DNA from: Paenibacillus sp. S150
Lineage (GTDB): Bacteria > Bacillota > Bacilli > Paenibacillales > Paenibacillaceae
Assembly: GCF_019352175.1 (NCBI RefSeq)
Contig: NZ_JACBYI010000002.1
Location: 124,001 to 188,000 of the forward strand
Direction: 5' to 3'
Length of the DNA stretch: 64,000 nt
Shown: piece after piece, positions 7,983 through 15,741 of the stretch
Layout of the letters: each line of letters opens with the position of its first letter
How positions within the stretch are numbered: position 1 is the stretch's first letter
Program-made: the position numbers and the translations under genes
Notes under the pieces: model-generated
What the model was told of the DNA's origin: nothing
Databases searched by the model: none
What the model saw: only the letters and a program-made list of their open reading frames with translations

Positions 7983-8209
7983 AAAGCCAACGAATCATTT
8001 TCACTGTAACTGTGCAATATAGCTTCAGAGCCTTTAATTTCGATACTGATCAGAGAATTCAAGCATTTCTGCAGGGCACTTTTACCCTTTTGAATTTTGA
8101 GCTCCAGTGTGCTGTTGAGCAATCGAAGTACTTTTTGAGTGGGCTGTTTGGTTTCTGTAGTGAAGTACACAGGTACAAGCTTGTTCTGAAATGTGATGAG
8201 CATTCTCAT
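7970..8209 (-). CDS. Hypothetical protein, 79 aa
   Basis: A 79-aa ORF with AGGTGAT about five bases before the ATG and a terminator at its end, so expression is credible. The product begins MRMLITFQNKLVPVYFTTET and continues Lys/Leu/Ser-rich with one Cys; no signal peptide, membrane helix or known motif is visible. It is divergent from the gene at 8349, and both starts share a 140-bp AT-rich promoter region. Function unknown. Confidence 0.6.
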   Translation of the reverse strand: MRMLITFQNKLVPVYFTTETKQPTQKVLRLLNSTLELKIQKGKSALQKCLNSLISIEIKGSEAILHSYSENDSLALSLY

Positions 8210-8348
8210 TTGAAATCACCTCGCTACAAGTATTTCATGATATTGATCATACCCTTACTTTCTTAATTTTACCTTAAAATTAGCTTATGATAACATAAAG
8301 ATTACAAGTTTTATAGCTTGAAGCCTTTTCCGGGAAGGAAACATTGAT

Positions 8349-9020
8349 GTGGATAATAACAATGATAAGTTATATTTAGCGCATTTTCTGTTCCCTGAAG
8401 CATCGGGTGCCAAGGAAGTAAAGGATGTGCTGCAAAAGGGGGCCGAAGCAGAACGGATATGCCGGCTGAAGTTTAGCGAAGGGGAATACGTTCAGGATCT
8501 GTGCCTGCAGGTTCACAAGCAAAAAACCCTGGTAACCGGCTTAAAAGAAACAGAAGCCTTCAGCTATGAGCTGAAGACACCGGAAGAGATAAGGCGCGCC
8601 TGCTATTATTTGCTGAACTGCTTTCAGCTTGCACACAGCGTGCCTCCGGAGGTTCCTGCGCTGCTGATGTCAAGAAGCAAATATGAGGAGCTCCTGAGGA
8701 AATCGGGCTCCTATACTTTGTGTTTTTTGTCTGAATGCCTGACTGCGGAGACAGGAGATGAAGAGTTTTCACCACTTCTGGCCAAAGCAATGAAAAACCC
8801 CACAGCAGGAGGAGAGCTTAGACTATGCTCGCGGCATAATGAAGCATGGTCCTTTCAGCAGGCCTCATACATGGAGGATCACTCCGGCGGCTGGCTGGTG
8901 CGGGTCAGCTGCAGGGCTTCGGAAGACTGGATGGTTGCCGTGCCGCTGACCAGGCTGCAGCTTTGCTCCTCATTTTATAAATGGATGATGCAGCCGTCTG
9001 AGGTGTCTAATCCAGAATGA
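8349..9020 (+). CDS. Hypothetical protein, 223 aa
   Basis: A soluble protein starting from GTG with GGAAGGAA about seven bases upstream. It is acidic at the N-terminus (YLAHFLFPEASGAKEVKDVL) and Cys/Leu-rich in the middle (RRACYYLLNCFQLAH), ending in PLTRLQLCSSFYKWMMQ. No family is recognised. The block order (short alpha/beta N-terminal unit, LLMSRSKYEELLRKSG linker, C-terminal beta-rich unit) suggests two domains. The 3' end overlaps the remnant of an amylase gene on the other strand by about 14 bases. Confidence 0.7.
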   Translation: MDNNNDKLYLAHFLFPEASGAKEVKDVLQKGAEAERICRLKFSEGEYVQDLCLQVHKQKTLVTGLKETEAFSYELKTPEEIRRACYYLLNCFQLAHSVPPEVPALLMSRSKYEELLRKSGSYTLCFLSECLTAETGDEEFSPLLAKAMKNPTAGGELRLCSRHNEAWSFQQASYMEDHSGGWLVRVSCRASEDWMVAVPLTRLQLCSSFYKWMMQPSEVSNPE

Positions 9021-9370
9021 CCGTTGAATAAGGCGGAAGCGTGAGGGTGCCCTGATTCAGAGACGCATTGCCCGGAATGCTCTTCAGAACCTGCGATTAA
9101 AGGTGGCTGCCGCTTCCTGGCTGTAAGGTAATGGCACTGCTGTGCCTGTCAGGTTGTGGGCCACCAGAATCTTCCGGCCGTCCAGCGCATGGGTCTACGG
9201 ATGCCTTCGTCCGGCTTGACGCCAAGCATTCCAATCTCCCCACCATAATAAATAAAGGGATTTCCGGGCAGGGTCAGCAGCATTGACGCGGCCATTTTTG
9301 CATGCTGCGGATTGTCCTTAAAAAACCATAAATATCGTGCAAACGATGCACTTCATGTCAGTTAACCATT
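9007..9370 (-). pseudogene. Remnant of a GH13 alpha-amylase-family gene (C-terminal part)
   Basis: Read on the minus strand, about 9340 to 9200 encodes [18 protein letters not shown] followed by [19 protein letters not shown] and IRRPMRW. This is the conserved stretch between the catalytic barrel and C-terminal domain of GH13 oligo-1,6-glucosidase/alpha-amylase-type enzymes. Further on, after frameshifts, 9048-9007 reads TLTLPPYSTVILD and a stop, the usual C-terminal strand of these enzymes. In-frame stops and shifts interrupt the rest, and the catalytic N-terminal two thirds are absent. A dead gene left by deletion. Confidence 0.8.
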
Positions 9371-9431
9371 CTTTGGGCAGACGCATATGCTTTAAGCAAG
9401 GGCGAAGACCCGGGAGAAAGGGGAATGAAGG

Positions 9432-10439
9432 ATGAATACCAGGAAAAAAATCTCACTGTCGCTCATGATCATCACTTTATGCTTTTCTGTGCTTGCCGGC
9501 TGTGGCGGAGATTCGGCTGCGGTGAAAGTGAAGATCGGTGAAGTCACCCGCTCGGTCTTTTATGCGCCTGAATATGTGGCCCTGTCACAGAATTTCTTCA
9601 AGGACGAAGGGCTGGAGGTGGAGCTGCAGACGATTCCGGGCGGTGACAAAACAATGACGGCTCTGCTCTCCGGAGCTATCGATGTGGCGCTTGTCGGATC
9701 GGAAACATCAATTTACGTGTACCAGCAGGGAGCCGATGATCCGGTGATCAATTTCGCCCAGCTGACTCAGCGGGACGGTACGTTCCTGTTCGCCCGCGAA
9801 GCGGATGCGGATTTCAAGTGGGACAAATTGAAGGCAAGCACTTTCCTCGGACAAAGAAAGGGCGGAATGCCGCAAATGGCCGGCGCATTTACCCTGCTGC
9901 AGAAAGGGATTGATGCGGATAAGGATCTTACCCTGATCCAGAATATTGACTTTGCCAATATTGCGGGGGCTTTTGCCTCGGGTACCGGGGATTATGTGCA
10001 GCTCTTTGAGCCTACGGCCTCCATTTTTGAACGCGAGAACCGCGGTGCGGTGGTGGCGTCTTTTGGAGTGGAAAGCGGCTATCTGCCCTACACGGTCTTC
10101 ATGTCCAAACAAAGCTATATCAGCAAAAGCGGGGATACGGTGCAGAAATTCACCAATGCAGTCCAGCGCGCCCAGCTTTGGGTGAGGGAGCATAGCCCCG
10201 AGGAGATTGCCGATGCGATCCTGCCTTATTTCGAGAATACCGACCGGGACATTGTAGTCTCATCTGTCAAGCGCTACAAGGAGCAGGACACCTACGCAGC
10301 TAATCCGATCATAGACGATAAAGAGTGGAACAATCTGCTGGATGTCATGGACAATGCCGGCGAATTGAAGGAGCGCGTTCCGGCAGCCAGGATCGTCAAC
10401 AACAGCTTTGCCGAAAAAGCCGAAGCCGGCGTGAAATGA
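9432..10439 (+). CDS. ABC transporter substrate-binding lipoprotein (NitT/TauT type)
   Basis: A 335-aa lipoprotein with a signal peptide (residues 1-22) ending in the lipobox LAGC, so Cys is lipidated and anchors the protein outside the membrane. The mature part is a type II periplasmic-binding fold of the SsuA/TauA/ThiY group: VFYAPEYVALSQNFFKDEGL and the LLSGAIDVALVG segment are typical. It begins a three-gene importer with the ATPase at 10624 and permease at 11400. The ligand is not decided by sequence; sulfonates, nitrate-like anions and thiamine precursors are all handled by relatives. About 180 repeat-containing bases separate it from the ATPase gene. Confidence 0.88.
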   Translation: MNTRKKISLSLMIITLCFSVLAGCGGDSAAVKVKIGEVTRSVFYAPEYVALSQNFFKDEGLEVELQTIPGGDKTMTALLSGAIDVALVGSETSIYVYQQGADDPVINFAQLTQRDGTFLFAREADADFKWDKLKASTFLGQRKGGMPQMAGAFTLLQKGIDADKDLTLIQNIDFANIAGAFASGTGDYVQLFEPTASIFERENRGAVVASFGVESGYLPYTVFMSKQSYISKSGDTVQKFTNAVQRAQLWVREHSPEEIADAILPYFENTDRDIVVSSVKRYKEQDTYAANPIIDDKEWNNLLDVMDNAGELKERVPAARIVNNSFAEKAEAGVK

Positions 10440-10455
10440 GCGGATATCCGCGAGC

Positions 10456-10610
10456 GAAGCGGAGGCTTACAAAACTTAAAGCGTATGCTTCCGAAGCGAG
10501 TTTTATTGCGAAGAGATATCGTGGAGTGAGGCTCCATAAAACTTAAGCGTATGCTTCCGAAGCGAGTTTTGCACGAAGAAAATCACAGAAGCGGAGGCTT
10601 ACAAAACTTT
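10456..10610. repeat. Two interleaved direct repeats inside the transporter operon
   Basis: A 33-34-base unit beginning AAAACTTAA and ending GCGAGTTTT occurs at 10471-10504 and 10538-10570. A 22-base unit GAAGCGGAGG...AAAACTT occurs at 10456-10477 and 10588-10609. The longer unit is itself an imperfect inverted repeat (AAAACT...AGTTTT with GCTTC/GAAGC inside), so each copy can fold. Confidence 0.8.
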
Positions 10611-10623
10611 TAGGAGGGGCGAT

Positions 10624-11403
10624 ATGCTTCCCATTGTGCAGTTAAAGGAAGTGACGCATGCCTATCTGGGAGACCGCGAGGCGTCGCTTGCCATCGAAAA
10701 CTTCAGCCTTAACGTGGAAGCGGGCGAGTTCGTCAGTCTGGTCGGTCCCAGCGGCTGCGGTAAAACGACGCTCCTGTCGATCATCGCGGGCCTGCTGCAG
10801 CCTTCACGCGGAGAGGTGTCCGTGAACGGACACGAGATCAGCGGCCCATCTCCTGAGGTGGGCTATATGCTGCAGCAGGATTATCTTTTTCCGTGGCGGA
10901 CGATTCTCGATAATGCCCTGCTGGGGCTGGAGCTGACCGGCAGCCTGAATGAAGGCACGCGCAAGAAAACAGTGGAGCTGCTGGAGGAAATGGGGCTTGC
11001 CGGCAAAGAGCAGGCGTACCCGGCCCAATTGTCCGGAGGCATGCGCCAGCGGGTGGCGCTGGTGCGGACGCTGGCTACGGACCCGGGCCTGCTGCTGCTG
11101 GATGAGCCCTTCTCTGCGCTGGACTACCAGATCAAGCTTCAGCTTGAGGATTTGGTGTCGGAAACACTGCGCAGCCGCGGCACTACAGCCATTCTTGTTA
11201 CGCATGATCTGTCCGAGGCCATTGCGGTCAGCAGCCGGGTGATCCTGCTGCAGCCGAATCCCGGGAAGATCCGCAAAATTTTTACCGTGCCCGATGTGAT
11301 CCGGCGCACGCCCCCGCTGTATGCGCGGGACCTGCCGGGTTTCGCGGAGCTTTTTCATGAAGTGTGGAAGGAAATGGAGCTGGCAGGGAGGGATGGCTTG
11401 TGA
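10624..11403 (+). CDS. ABC transporter ATP-binding protein (SsuB/TauB type)
   Basis: The 259-aa nucleotide-binding subunit of the importer encoded with 9432 and 11400. Walker A GPSGCGKT lies near residues 41-48, the Q-loop at LQQDYLFPW, the signature LSGGMRQR, Walker B LLLLDEPF followed by SALD, and the switch His in LVTHDLSEA. The C-terminal extension with PDVIRRTPPLYARD is usual for SsuB/TauB-like ATPases. AGGAGG precedes the ATG. Its stop overlaps the start of the permease, which indicates translational coupling. Confidence 0.93.
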   Translation: MLPIVQLKEVTHAYLGDREASLAIENFSLNVEAGEFVSLVGPSGCGKTTLLSIIAGLLQPSRGEVSVNGHEISGPSPEVGYMLQQDYLFPWRTILDNALLGLELTGSLNEGTRKKTVELLEEMGLAGKEQAYPAQLSGGMRQRVALVRTLATDPGLLLLDEPFSALDYQIKLQLEDLVSETLRSRGTTAILVTHDLSEAIAVSSRVILLQPNPGKIRKIFTVPDVIRRTPPLYARDLPGFAELFHEVWKEMELAGRDGL

Positions 11404-12236
11404 AATCGGTAGAGCAAATTGAAATGGCAGCCTCCCGTGCAGTTTGGCTGGAGGAAAAGCATGGAGAGTACCAGAAGAAAAAACGGCACTGGCGCAGCCG
11501 GGTAACGGCGGTACGCGGCAGCCTGCTGGTGCTGTTCTTTGCTCTATGGGAAGCGGGAGTCCGGCTCGGCTGGATCGATGAGCTGCTGTTCAGCTATCCA
11601 AGCAAGGTCTTCCGGCAGATTTGGGGGGATATGGCCAGCGGCAGTTTGTGGCCTCATCTGGGCGTGACGGTCGGGGAAACGGTTGTCGGCTTCGTCCTGG
11701 GGACACTGCTGGGCACGCTGCTCGCCGTCATCATCTGGTGGTCGCCTTTTTTATCTGCTGTGCTTGATCCGTACATGGTGGTCTTTAACAGCATGCCGAA
11801 GGTGGCGCTGGGGCCGATTTTTATTGTGATGTTCGGTGCGGGCTTTACGGCGATTGTGGTTACGACACTGTCGATCACAGTGATTATTACAACGCTTGTG
11901 GTGTATAACAGCTTCTGCAGCGTAGATCCGAATCTGGTGAAGGTGGCAAGGTCGTTTGGAGCCACGCGGGTGCAGGAATTCAACAAGGTGATTCTGCCGT
12001 CGTCTTTTCCGGCAGTTGTCTCTACGCTGAAGGTAAATGTCGGTATGTCCTGGGTGGGGGTGATTGTCGGCGAGTTTTTGGTGGCCAAAACCGGCCTCGG
12101 GTATCTGATTATTTACGGCTTTCAGGTGTTCAATTTCACGCTTGTGATGTCCAGTCTGCTGATTATTGCCGCAGTGGCTACAGCCATGTATCAACTGGTG
12201 GTGTATGCCGAGAAGCTGCTGTTGTCGCGGCGGTGA
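11400..12236 (+). CDS. ABC transporter permease (SsuC/TauC type)
   Basis: A membrane subunit of 278 aa with a long basic cytoplasmic N-terminus (residues 1-45) and about six transmembrane segments. The EAA-type loop ARSFGATRVQEFNKVILPSS, which docks on the ATPase, is clear in the second half. The preferred start is the GTG at 11400, which overlaps the upstream TGA (GTGA) and has GGGAGGG at proper distance; an upstream in-frame ATG at 11364 would lie deep in the ATPase gene. It completes the NitT/TauT-type importer. Confidence 0.9.
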   Translation: MKSVEQIEMAASRAVWLEEKHGEYQKKKRHWRSRVTAVRGSLLVLFFALWEAGVRLGWIDELLFSYPSKVFRQIWGDMASGSLWPHLGVTVGETVVGFVLGTLLGTLLAVIIWWSPFLSAVLDPYMVVFNSMPKVALGPIFIVMFGAGFTAIVVTTLSITVIITTLVVYNSFCSVDPNLVKVARSFGATRVQEFNKVILPSSFPAVVSTLKVNVGMSWVGVIVGEFLVAKTGLGYLIIYGFQVFNFTLVMSSLLIIAAVATAMYQLVVYAEKLLLSRR

Positions 12237-12397
12237 AAAAGATGTCATATTGTGCAGCTCCGCAAAATCTTGTACCATGTCTATATCTTTACCTGAAATC
12301 TTTAGCCCGAATTTTAAGCCTGCGCTTCCGGGTGCGTTTCGAATGAGCCCCAAACGGAAAACGCTTGACTTACAAGCCTGCAAGGAGAGGTATTAAC

Positions 12398-13393
12398 ATG
12401 GGATTTCGAATTATCAAAACAGCGGCTGCGACACTGCTGTCCATTCTGCTGGCAGCCGCAGTGGGCATTCCCAATGCGCAAAGTGCGGGCCTGCTCGCAA
12501 TTCTGGGTGTGGAAACCACACGCAAAAGGAGTCTCCGCACGATTACGGCGCGTTTCCTCGCATCGCTTGTGGGGCTCTTTTTTGGCTGTATTTTGTTTTT
12601 CTTCCTCGGGTTCCATTATTGGGTGCTGGGTCTGTACGTGCTGATCGGCTTCCCCATGATTGTGAAATCCGGCTACAAGGAGGGGATTGTCACCAGCTCT
12701 GTTATTGTATTCCGTGTTTTTGGACAAGCCGAGCTGTCGGTGCATGTTCTGCTGCAGCAGATTGAGCTGCTGTTCATCGGCCTCGGGTCGGCCGGACTGG
12801 TGAATCTGATCTATATGCCGCAGACCGGCGGCGTCATTGCTGCAATCCGCAAGGAGGTGGACGGCTATTTTTCGGTAATTTTTACGCAAATGGCGCACAC
12901 GCTGCGTGATCCCGGATATATTTGGGACGGCAAAGAACTGATTGGTGCCAATCAGGCGGTGCAGCGGGGGCTTACGGCGGCTTCGAGGGAAATGGAGAAC
13001 CATGTGATTCATCCGGATGAAGCCTGGAATGTCTATTTTTATATGCGCAAGGAACAGCTGGAATCCATCCAGAACATGATGCAGCTGCTCTCGCAGGTCT
13101 ACCGCCAGCTGCCGCACGGGGACATGGTTGCGGATTTGTTCGACCAGCTGAGCAACGATGTACTTGCTGAAGAATATACGGGCCGGACGGAAAAGCTGCT
13201 GGATGAACTGGAGCAGGAATTTCAGGGAATGGAGCTGCCGGAGACCCGTGAAGAATTCGAGGTCCGTTCCGCCATTCTGCAATTATGCCGCGAGCTGTCA
13301 CTGTATCTCAATATCGCCAAAAGGTATAAAATGCCGGTCGATATCATCCCTGTGAAACAGCCGATGCCGGCAAAAGGAAACTCTTCAAGCTAG
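12398..13393 (+). CDS. Aromatic acid exporter (ArAE) family membrane protein
   Basis: A 331-aa protein whose N-terminal 140 residues hold four to five hydrophobic segments (starting FRIIKTAAATLLSILLAAAV and containing GLLAILGVETTRKRS), followed by a mostly helical cytoplasmic domain of about 190 aa. This layout and the VETTRKRS loop match the ArAE_1/DUF939 family (B. subtilis YqjA-like). Relatives are thought to export aromatic acids or affect envelope stress; the substrate here is unknown. The ATG at 12398 follows AAGGAGAGG; the frame is open upstream to 12365 without support. Confidence 0.85.
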   Translation: MGFRIIKTAAATLLSILLAAAVGIPNAQSAGLLAILGVETTRKRSLRTITARFLASLVGLFFGCILFFFLGFHYWVLGLYVLIGFPMIVKSGYKEGIVTSSVIVFRVFGQAELSVHVLLQQIELLFIGLGSAGLVNLIYMPQTGGVIAAIRKEVDGYFSVIFTQMAHTLRDPGYIWDGKELIGANQAVQRGLTAASREMENHVIHPDEAWNVYFYMRKEQLESIQNMMQLLSQVYRQLPHGDMVADLFDQLSNDVLAEEYTGRTEKLLDELEQEFQGMELPETREEFEVRSAILQLCRELSLYLNIAKRYKMPVDIIPVKQPMPAKGNSSS

Positions 13394-13434
13394 AAAGAAA
13401 GGGTTGGGCGATATAAAAAGTAAGATTTTAGGTA

Positions 13435-13452
13435 TTCACATTTTCGTGTGAA
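13435..13452. repeat. Inverted repeat TTCACA-N6-TGTGAA
   Basis: The dyad lies about 170 bases upstream of the HD-GYP gene. A related dyad with the same half-sites occurs at 13584-13602 next to the start codon. Possible operator pair or alternative RNA pairing. Confidence 0.4.
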
Positions 13453-13583
13453 ATAACGATAAGAGATATATGAACAAAAAGTGAGTGTTTAGTTTGCGCT
13501 GCATTCATTTAGCGTTCAGGAAACCTGGGTATCCTAAATTATCATAATGAATGGGGCGGCGTATATTCCAAATTACAGCAGCT

Positions 13584-13602
13584 AATTCACAAAGTGTGAA
13601 TT
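13584..13602. promoter_or_regulatory. Inverted repeat AATTCACA-N3-TGTGAATT before the HD-GYP gene
   Basis: A perfect eight-bp dyad with a three-base centre, 21 bases before the ATG and overlapping the leader. It shares half-sites with 13435-13452. It could be a protein-binding site or an RNA hairpin near the ribosome site. Confidence 0.45.
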
Positions 13603-13623
13603 CTGCACTGGCAGGTGAGGAAG

Positions 13624-14646
13624 ATGAATAACAGCAACGAACAATATATCGGCAAACAGCTTACAGACAACCTCTTTAATCACAACGGTGTGTTTGTGCT
13701 GCCCGCAATGACGCTGCTCAGCTCGGAGCATATCCGGTTAATTACCCAGCATCGGATTATTCTCCAGCCTCATGACGTGATCCAGCTGGACAGTGCGGCT
13801 TTCTATCAACTGGCCGTGGATGAATGTACAGAGGCGATGGAGACTATATTTGAGCAGTTCCGCTATACCAAGAGCAAAAGGCTGCCCATGCTTGAGCTCA
13901 AGAATGAAGTCATTCCTTTTATCCAGCAGGTCAGCGAGAAGAATGATTTCTTCGGCATTTTGGCTGCGCTGCAGTCTAAAGATGATTATACATACAGGCA
14001 TAATGTTGCTGTAGGCATACTGTCAACGCTTCTGGGCAAGTGGCTTAAGCTGGACGCGGAGGAGCTTGGGATGCTGACGATTGCCGCAACCCTTCATGAC
14101 ATCGGCAAAATCTTGATTCCGGCCGAGATTCTGACCAAGCCGGCTCCCCTGACGGACGAGGAGTTCGACATTATGAAGAAGCATACCACGCTCGGCTATG
14201 AAATGATCCGGGATACGGCAGGCACCACACATATGCAGGCACTGGTCGCCCTCCAGCATCACGAAAGAATGGACGGAAGCGGCTATCCGTTCGGGGTGCT
14301 GGGACACCGCATTACCGACTTCAGCAAAATCGTAGCCGTTGCGGATATTTTTCATGCGATGACCTCCGACCGCTTCTATCGTTCGGCTGCACCGCTCTAC
14401 GAGGTTCTTACACAGATGGAGGACAGCTCATTCGGCAAGCTTGATCCCTATATTTGCAGCGTATTTATCAATAAGCTGATGCAGTCGATGATAGGCAACG
14501 ATGTGCTGCTTACGGACGGGCGGACCGGCAAAATCATTATGATTCTGGCGCATGACCCGCTTCGTCCGCTGGTAAATATCGGCGAGGATTTCATTGATCT
14601 CAGCAAGAACAGAAGCCTGGGAATTGTACGTGTGATACCGCAATAG
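13624..14646 (+). CDS. HD-GYP domain phosphodiesterase
   Basis: A 340-aa predicted cyclic-di-GMP phosphodiesterase. Residues about 1-110 form an N-terminal region without known domain. The HD-GYP domain follows: YRHNVAVG, then HDIGK with H158-D159, then the HTTLGYEMI and LQHHERMDGSGYP segments, the GYP triplet being at 220-222. All metal-binding positions of the HD motif appear kept, so the enzyme should be active. The C-terminal 80 residues are an accessory tail. Start ATG follows AGGTGAGG; a GTG at 13615 is also in frame. Soluble, monocistronic, ended by a strong terminator. Confidence 0.9.
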   Translation: MNNSNEQYIGKQLTDNLFNHNGVFVLPAMTLLSSEHIRLITQHRIILQPHDVIQLDSAAFYQLAVDECTEAMETIFEQFRYTKSKRLPMLELKNEVIPFIQQVSEKNDFFGILAALQSKDDYTYRHNVAVGILSTLLGKWLKLDAEELGMLTIAATLHDIGKILIPAEILTKPAPLTDEEFDIMKKHTTLGYEMIRDTAGTTHMQALVALQHHERMDGSGYPFGVLGHRITDFSKIVAVADIFHAMTSDRFYRSAAPLYEVLTQMEDSSFGKLDPYICSVFINKLMQSMIGNDVLLTDGRTGKIIMILAHDPLRPLVNIGEDFIDLSKNRSLGIVRVIPQ

Positions 14647-14660
14647 CTTGAATGACAATG

Positions 14661-14688
14661 CCCCCGCAGAGCATCTGCGGGGGTTTTT
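14661..14688 (+). terminator. Intrinsic terminator of the HD-GYP gene
   Basis: CCCCCGCAG at 14661-14669 pairs with CTGCGGGGG at 14675-14683, followed by TTTTT. Confidence 0.9.
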
Positions 14689-14750
14689 ATGCAAATATTA
14701 CGCCGGAATTTATATGCTTGGCACACTAAATGATCCTTCTATTACCCGCT

Positions 14751-14789
14751 GAAACACTCCGTCCCTTAGAAGGACGGCGAAGCCGTTTC
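14751..14789. repeat. Dispersed palindromic repeat, copy
   Basis: GAAAC-N3-CCGTCC and GGACGG-N6-CGTTTC form an imperfect hairpin around a short centre. Related copies lie near 357-400, 47916-47940, 54902-54940, 58964-59006 and 59066-59109. Confidence 0.7.
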
Positions 14790-14983
14790 CAATTGGGATA
14801 TAAGACATATGTAAGCTTCGCCAGCTTGGACAAGCCGTTATTTTCTTGTGATGCGATTTAGCCGATGTACTCATATCCGGGCGAATTTCACAATAAAATG
14901 TACTATGACTCTTGTTAGAAAGCCCTTGGAGGGCTTACTCAAATTTATTTCTACTCTAACAATCAACAAATGCCCAGAACGTG

Positions 14984-14991
14984 CATACACT
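14984..14991 (+). promoter_or_regulatory. cotE: Sigma-E-like -10 element of cotE
   Basis: CATACACT matches the sigma-E -10 consensus and lies 35 bases before the cotE start. cotE of B. subtilis is known to use mother-cell sigma factors. The matching -35 is poor, so this is a candidate only. Confidence 0.4.
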
Positions 14992-15025
14992 TGATAGTGA
15001 ATGATTGTATGGAGGAGGTTCAAAG

Positions 15026-15583
15026 ATGTCATTAAGCCATAAACGTCAAACAAGGGAGATCATTACGAAGGCAATTTGCGGCAAAGGTCGTAAGTTCTCT
15101 ACAGCAACCCATACCGTGACTCCGCCACACCATCCGACGAGTATTCTGGGGGCTTGGATTATCAACCACCAGTACGAAGCGGTAGCCGCCGGGAACGGAA
15201 TCGAAGTAATTGGTACTTACGATGTGAACATCTGGTACTCGTACGACAAAAACAAGCAGACCGAGGTAGCCAAGGAAACGGTCTCCTACGTGGAGCTTAT
15301 TCCGCTGTCGTATCTGGATCCGAGACACCGCGCTTCCACGGTTGAGGTCTCTGCGGAGGCAACGCAGGAACCGAACTGTGTGGAAGCGGGCGTCTCTCCG
15401 GGCGGCGGCAGTGTGACGCTCCGCGTAGAACGGGAATTCGAGGCGGAGCTGGTGGCCGAGACCAAGGTCCGCGTGTATGTCAGCGATCAAAGCGACGATC
15501 CGGAAGACAAGGATTATGATTTTGATGGCGAAAGCTTCGATTACGATGATCTGGACCCTGACGCCCTGGACGATGAGCTGTAA
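15026..15583 (+). CDS. cotE: Outer spore coat morphogenetic protein CotE
   Basis: A 185-aa protein matching CotE, which the mother cell places around the forespore to build the outer coat. Recognisable blocks are REIITKAICGKGRKF, SILGAWIINH, YDVNIWYSYDKNKQTEVA, QEPNCVEAGVSP and VEREFEAELVAETKVRVYV, in the known order. The C-terminus ends in the usual acidic Asp/Glu run (residues about 160-185). The ATG at 15026 follows GGAGGAGG; a TTG/ATG further upstream adds only seven residues. Followed by a terminator and a predicted amidoligase gene that may also act on the coat (inference). Confidence 0.95.
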   Translation: MSLSHKRQTREIITKAICGKGRKFSTATHTVTPPHHPTSILGAWIINHQYEAVAAGNGIEVIGTYDVNIWYSYDKNKQTEVAKETVSYVELIPLSYLDPRHRASTVEVSAEATQEPNCVEAGVSPGGGSVTLRVEREFEAELVAETKVRVYVSDQSDDPEDKDYDFDGESFDYDDLDPDALDDEL

Positions 15584-15656
15584 GGAAGAGAATCGCCGCC
15601 GCCAACTGGATACCGGTGGGTTATAATCCATTATATGTAGTGGGGGCGGCGGCGAA

Positions 15657-15680
15657 GAGGGCGAATGCCCTCCTTTTTTA
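15657..15680 (+). terminator. cotE: Intrinsic terminator after cotE
   Basis: GAGGGC-GAAT-GCCCTC followed by C and TTTTTT, then a short (TTTTA)n run. It separates cotE from the amidoligase gene. Confidence 0.85.
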
Positions 15681-15741
15681 TTTTATTTTATTTTATCGGT
15701 CTGCAGCGGCGTGCGGCAATCGGGCGGAAAGAGGCGGAGTT

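Larger units (their letters stand above)
14689..15025. other. Intergenic region ahead of cotE
   Basis: No credible ORF. It holds a copy of the dispersed palindrome family (14751-14789), a small hairpin AAGCCC-TTGGA-GGGCTT at 14920-14936, and a sporulation-type -10 candidate at 14984-14991 just before the cotE ribosome site. Confidence 0.6.
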
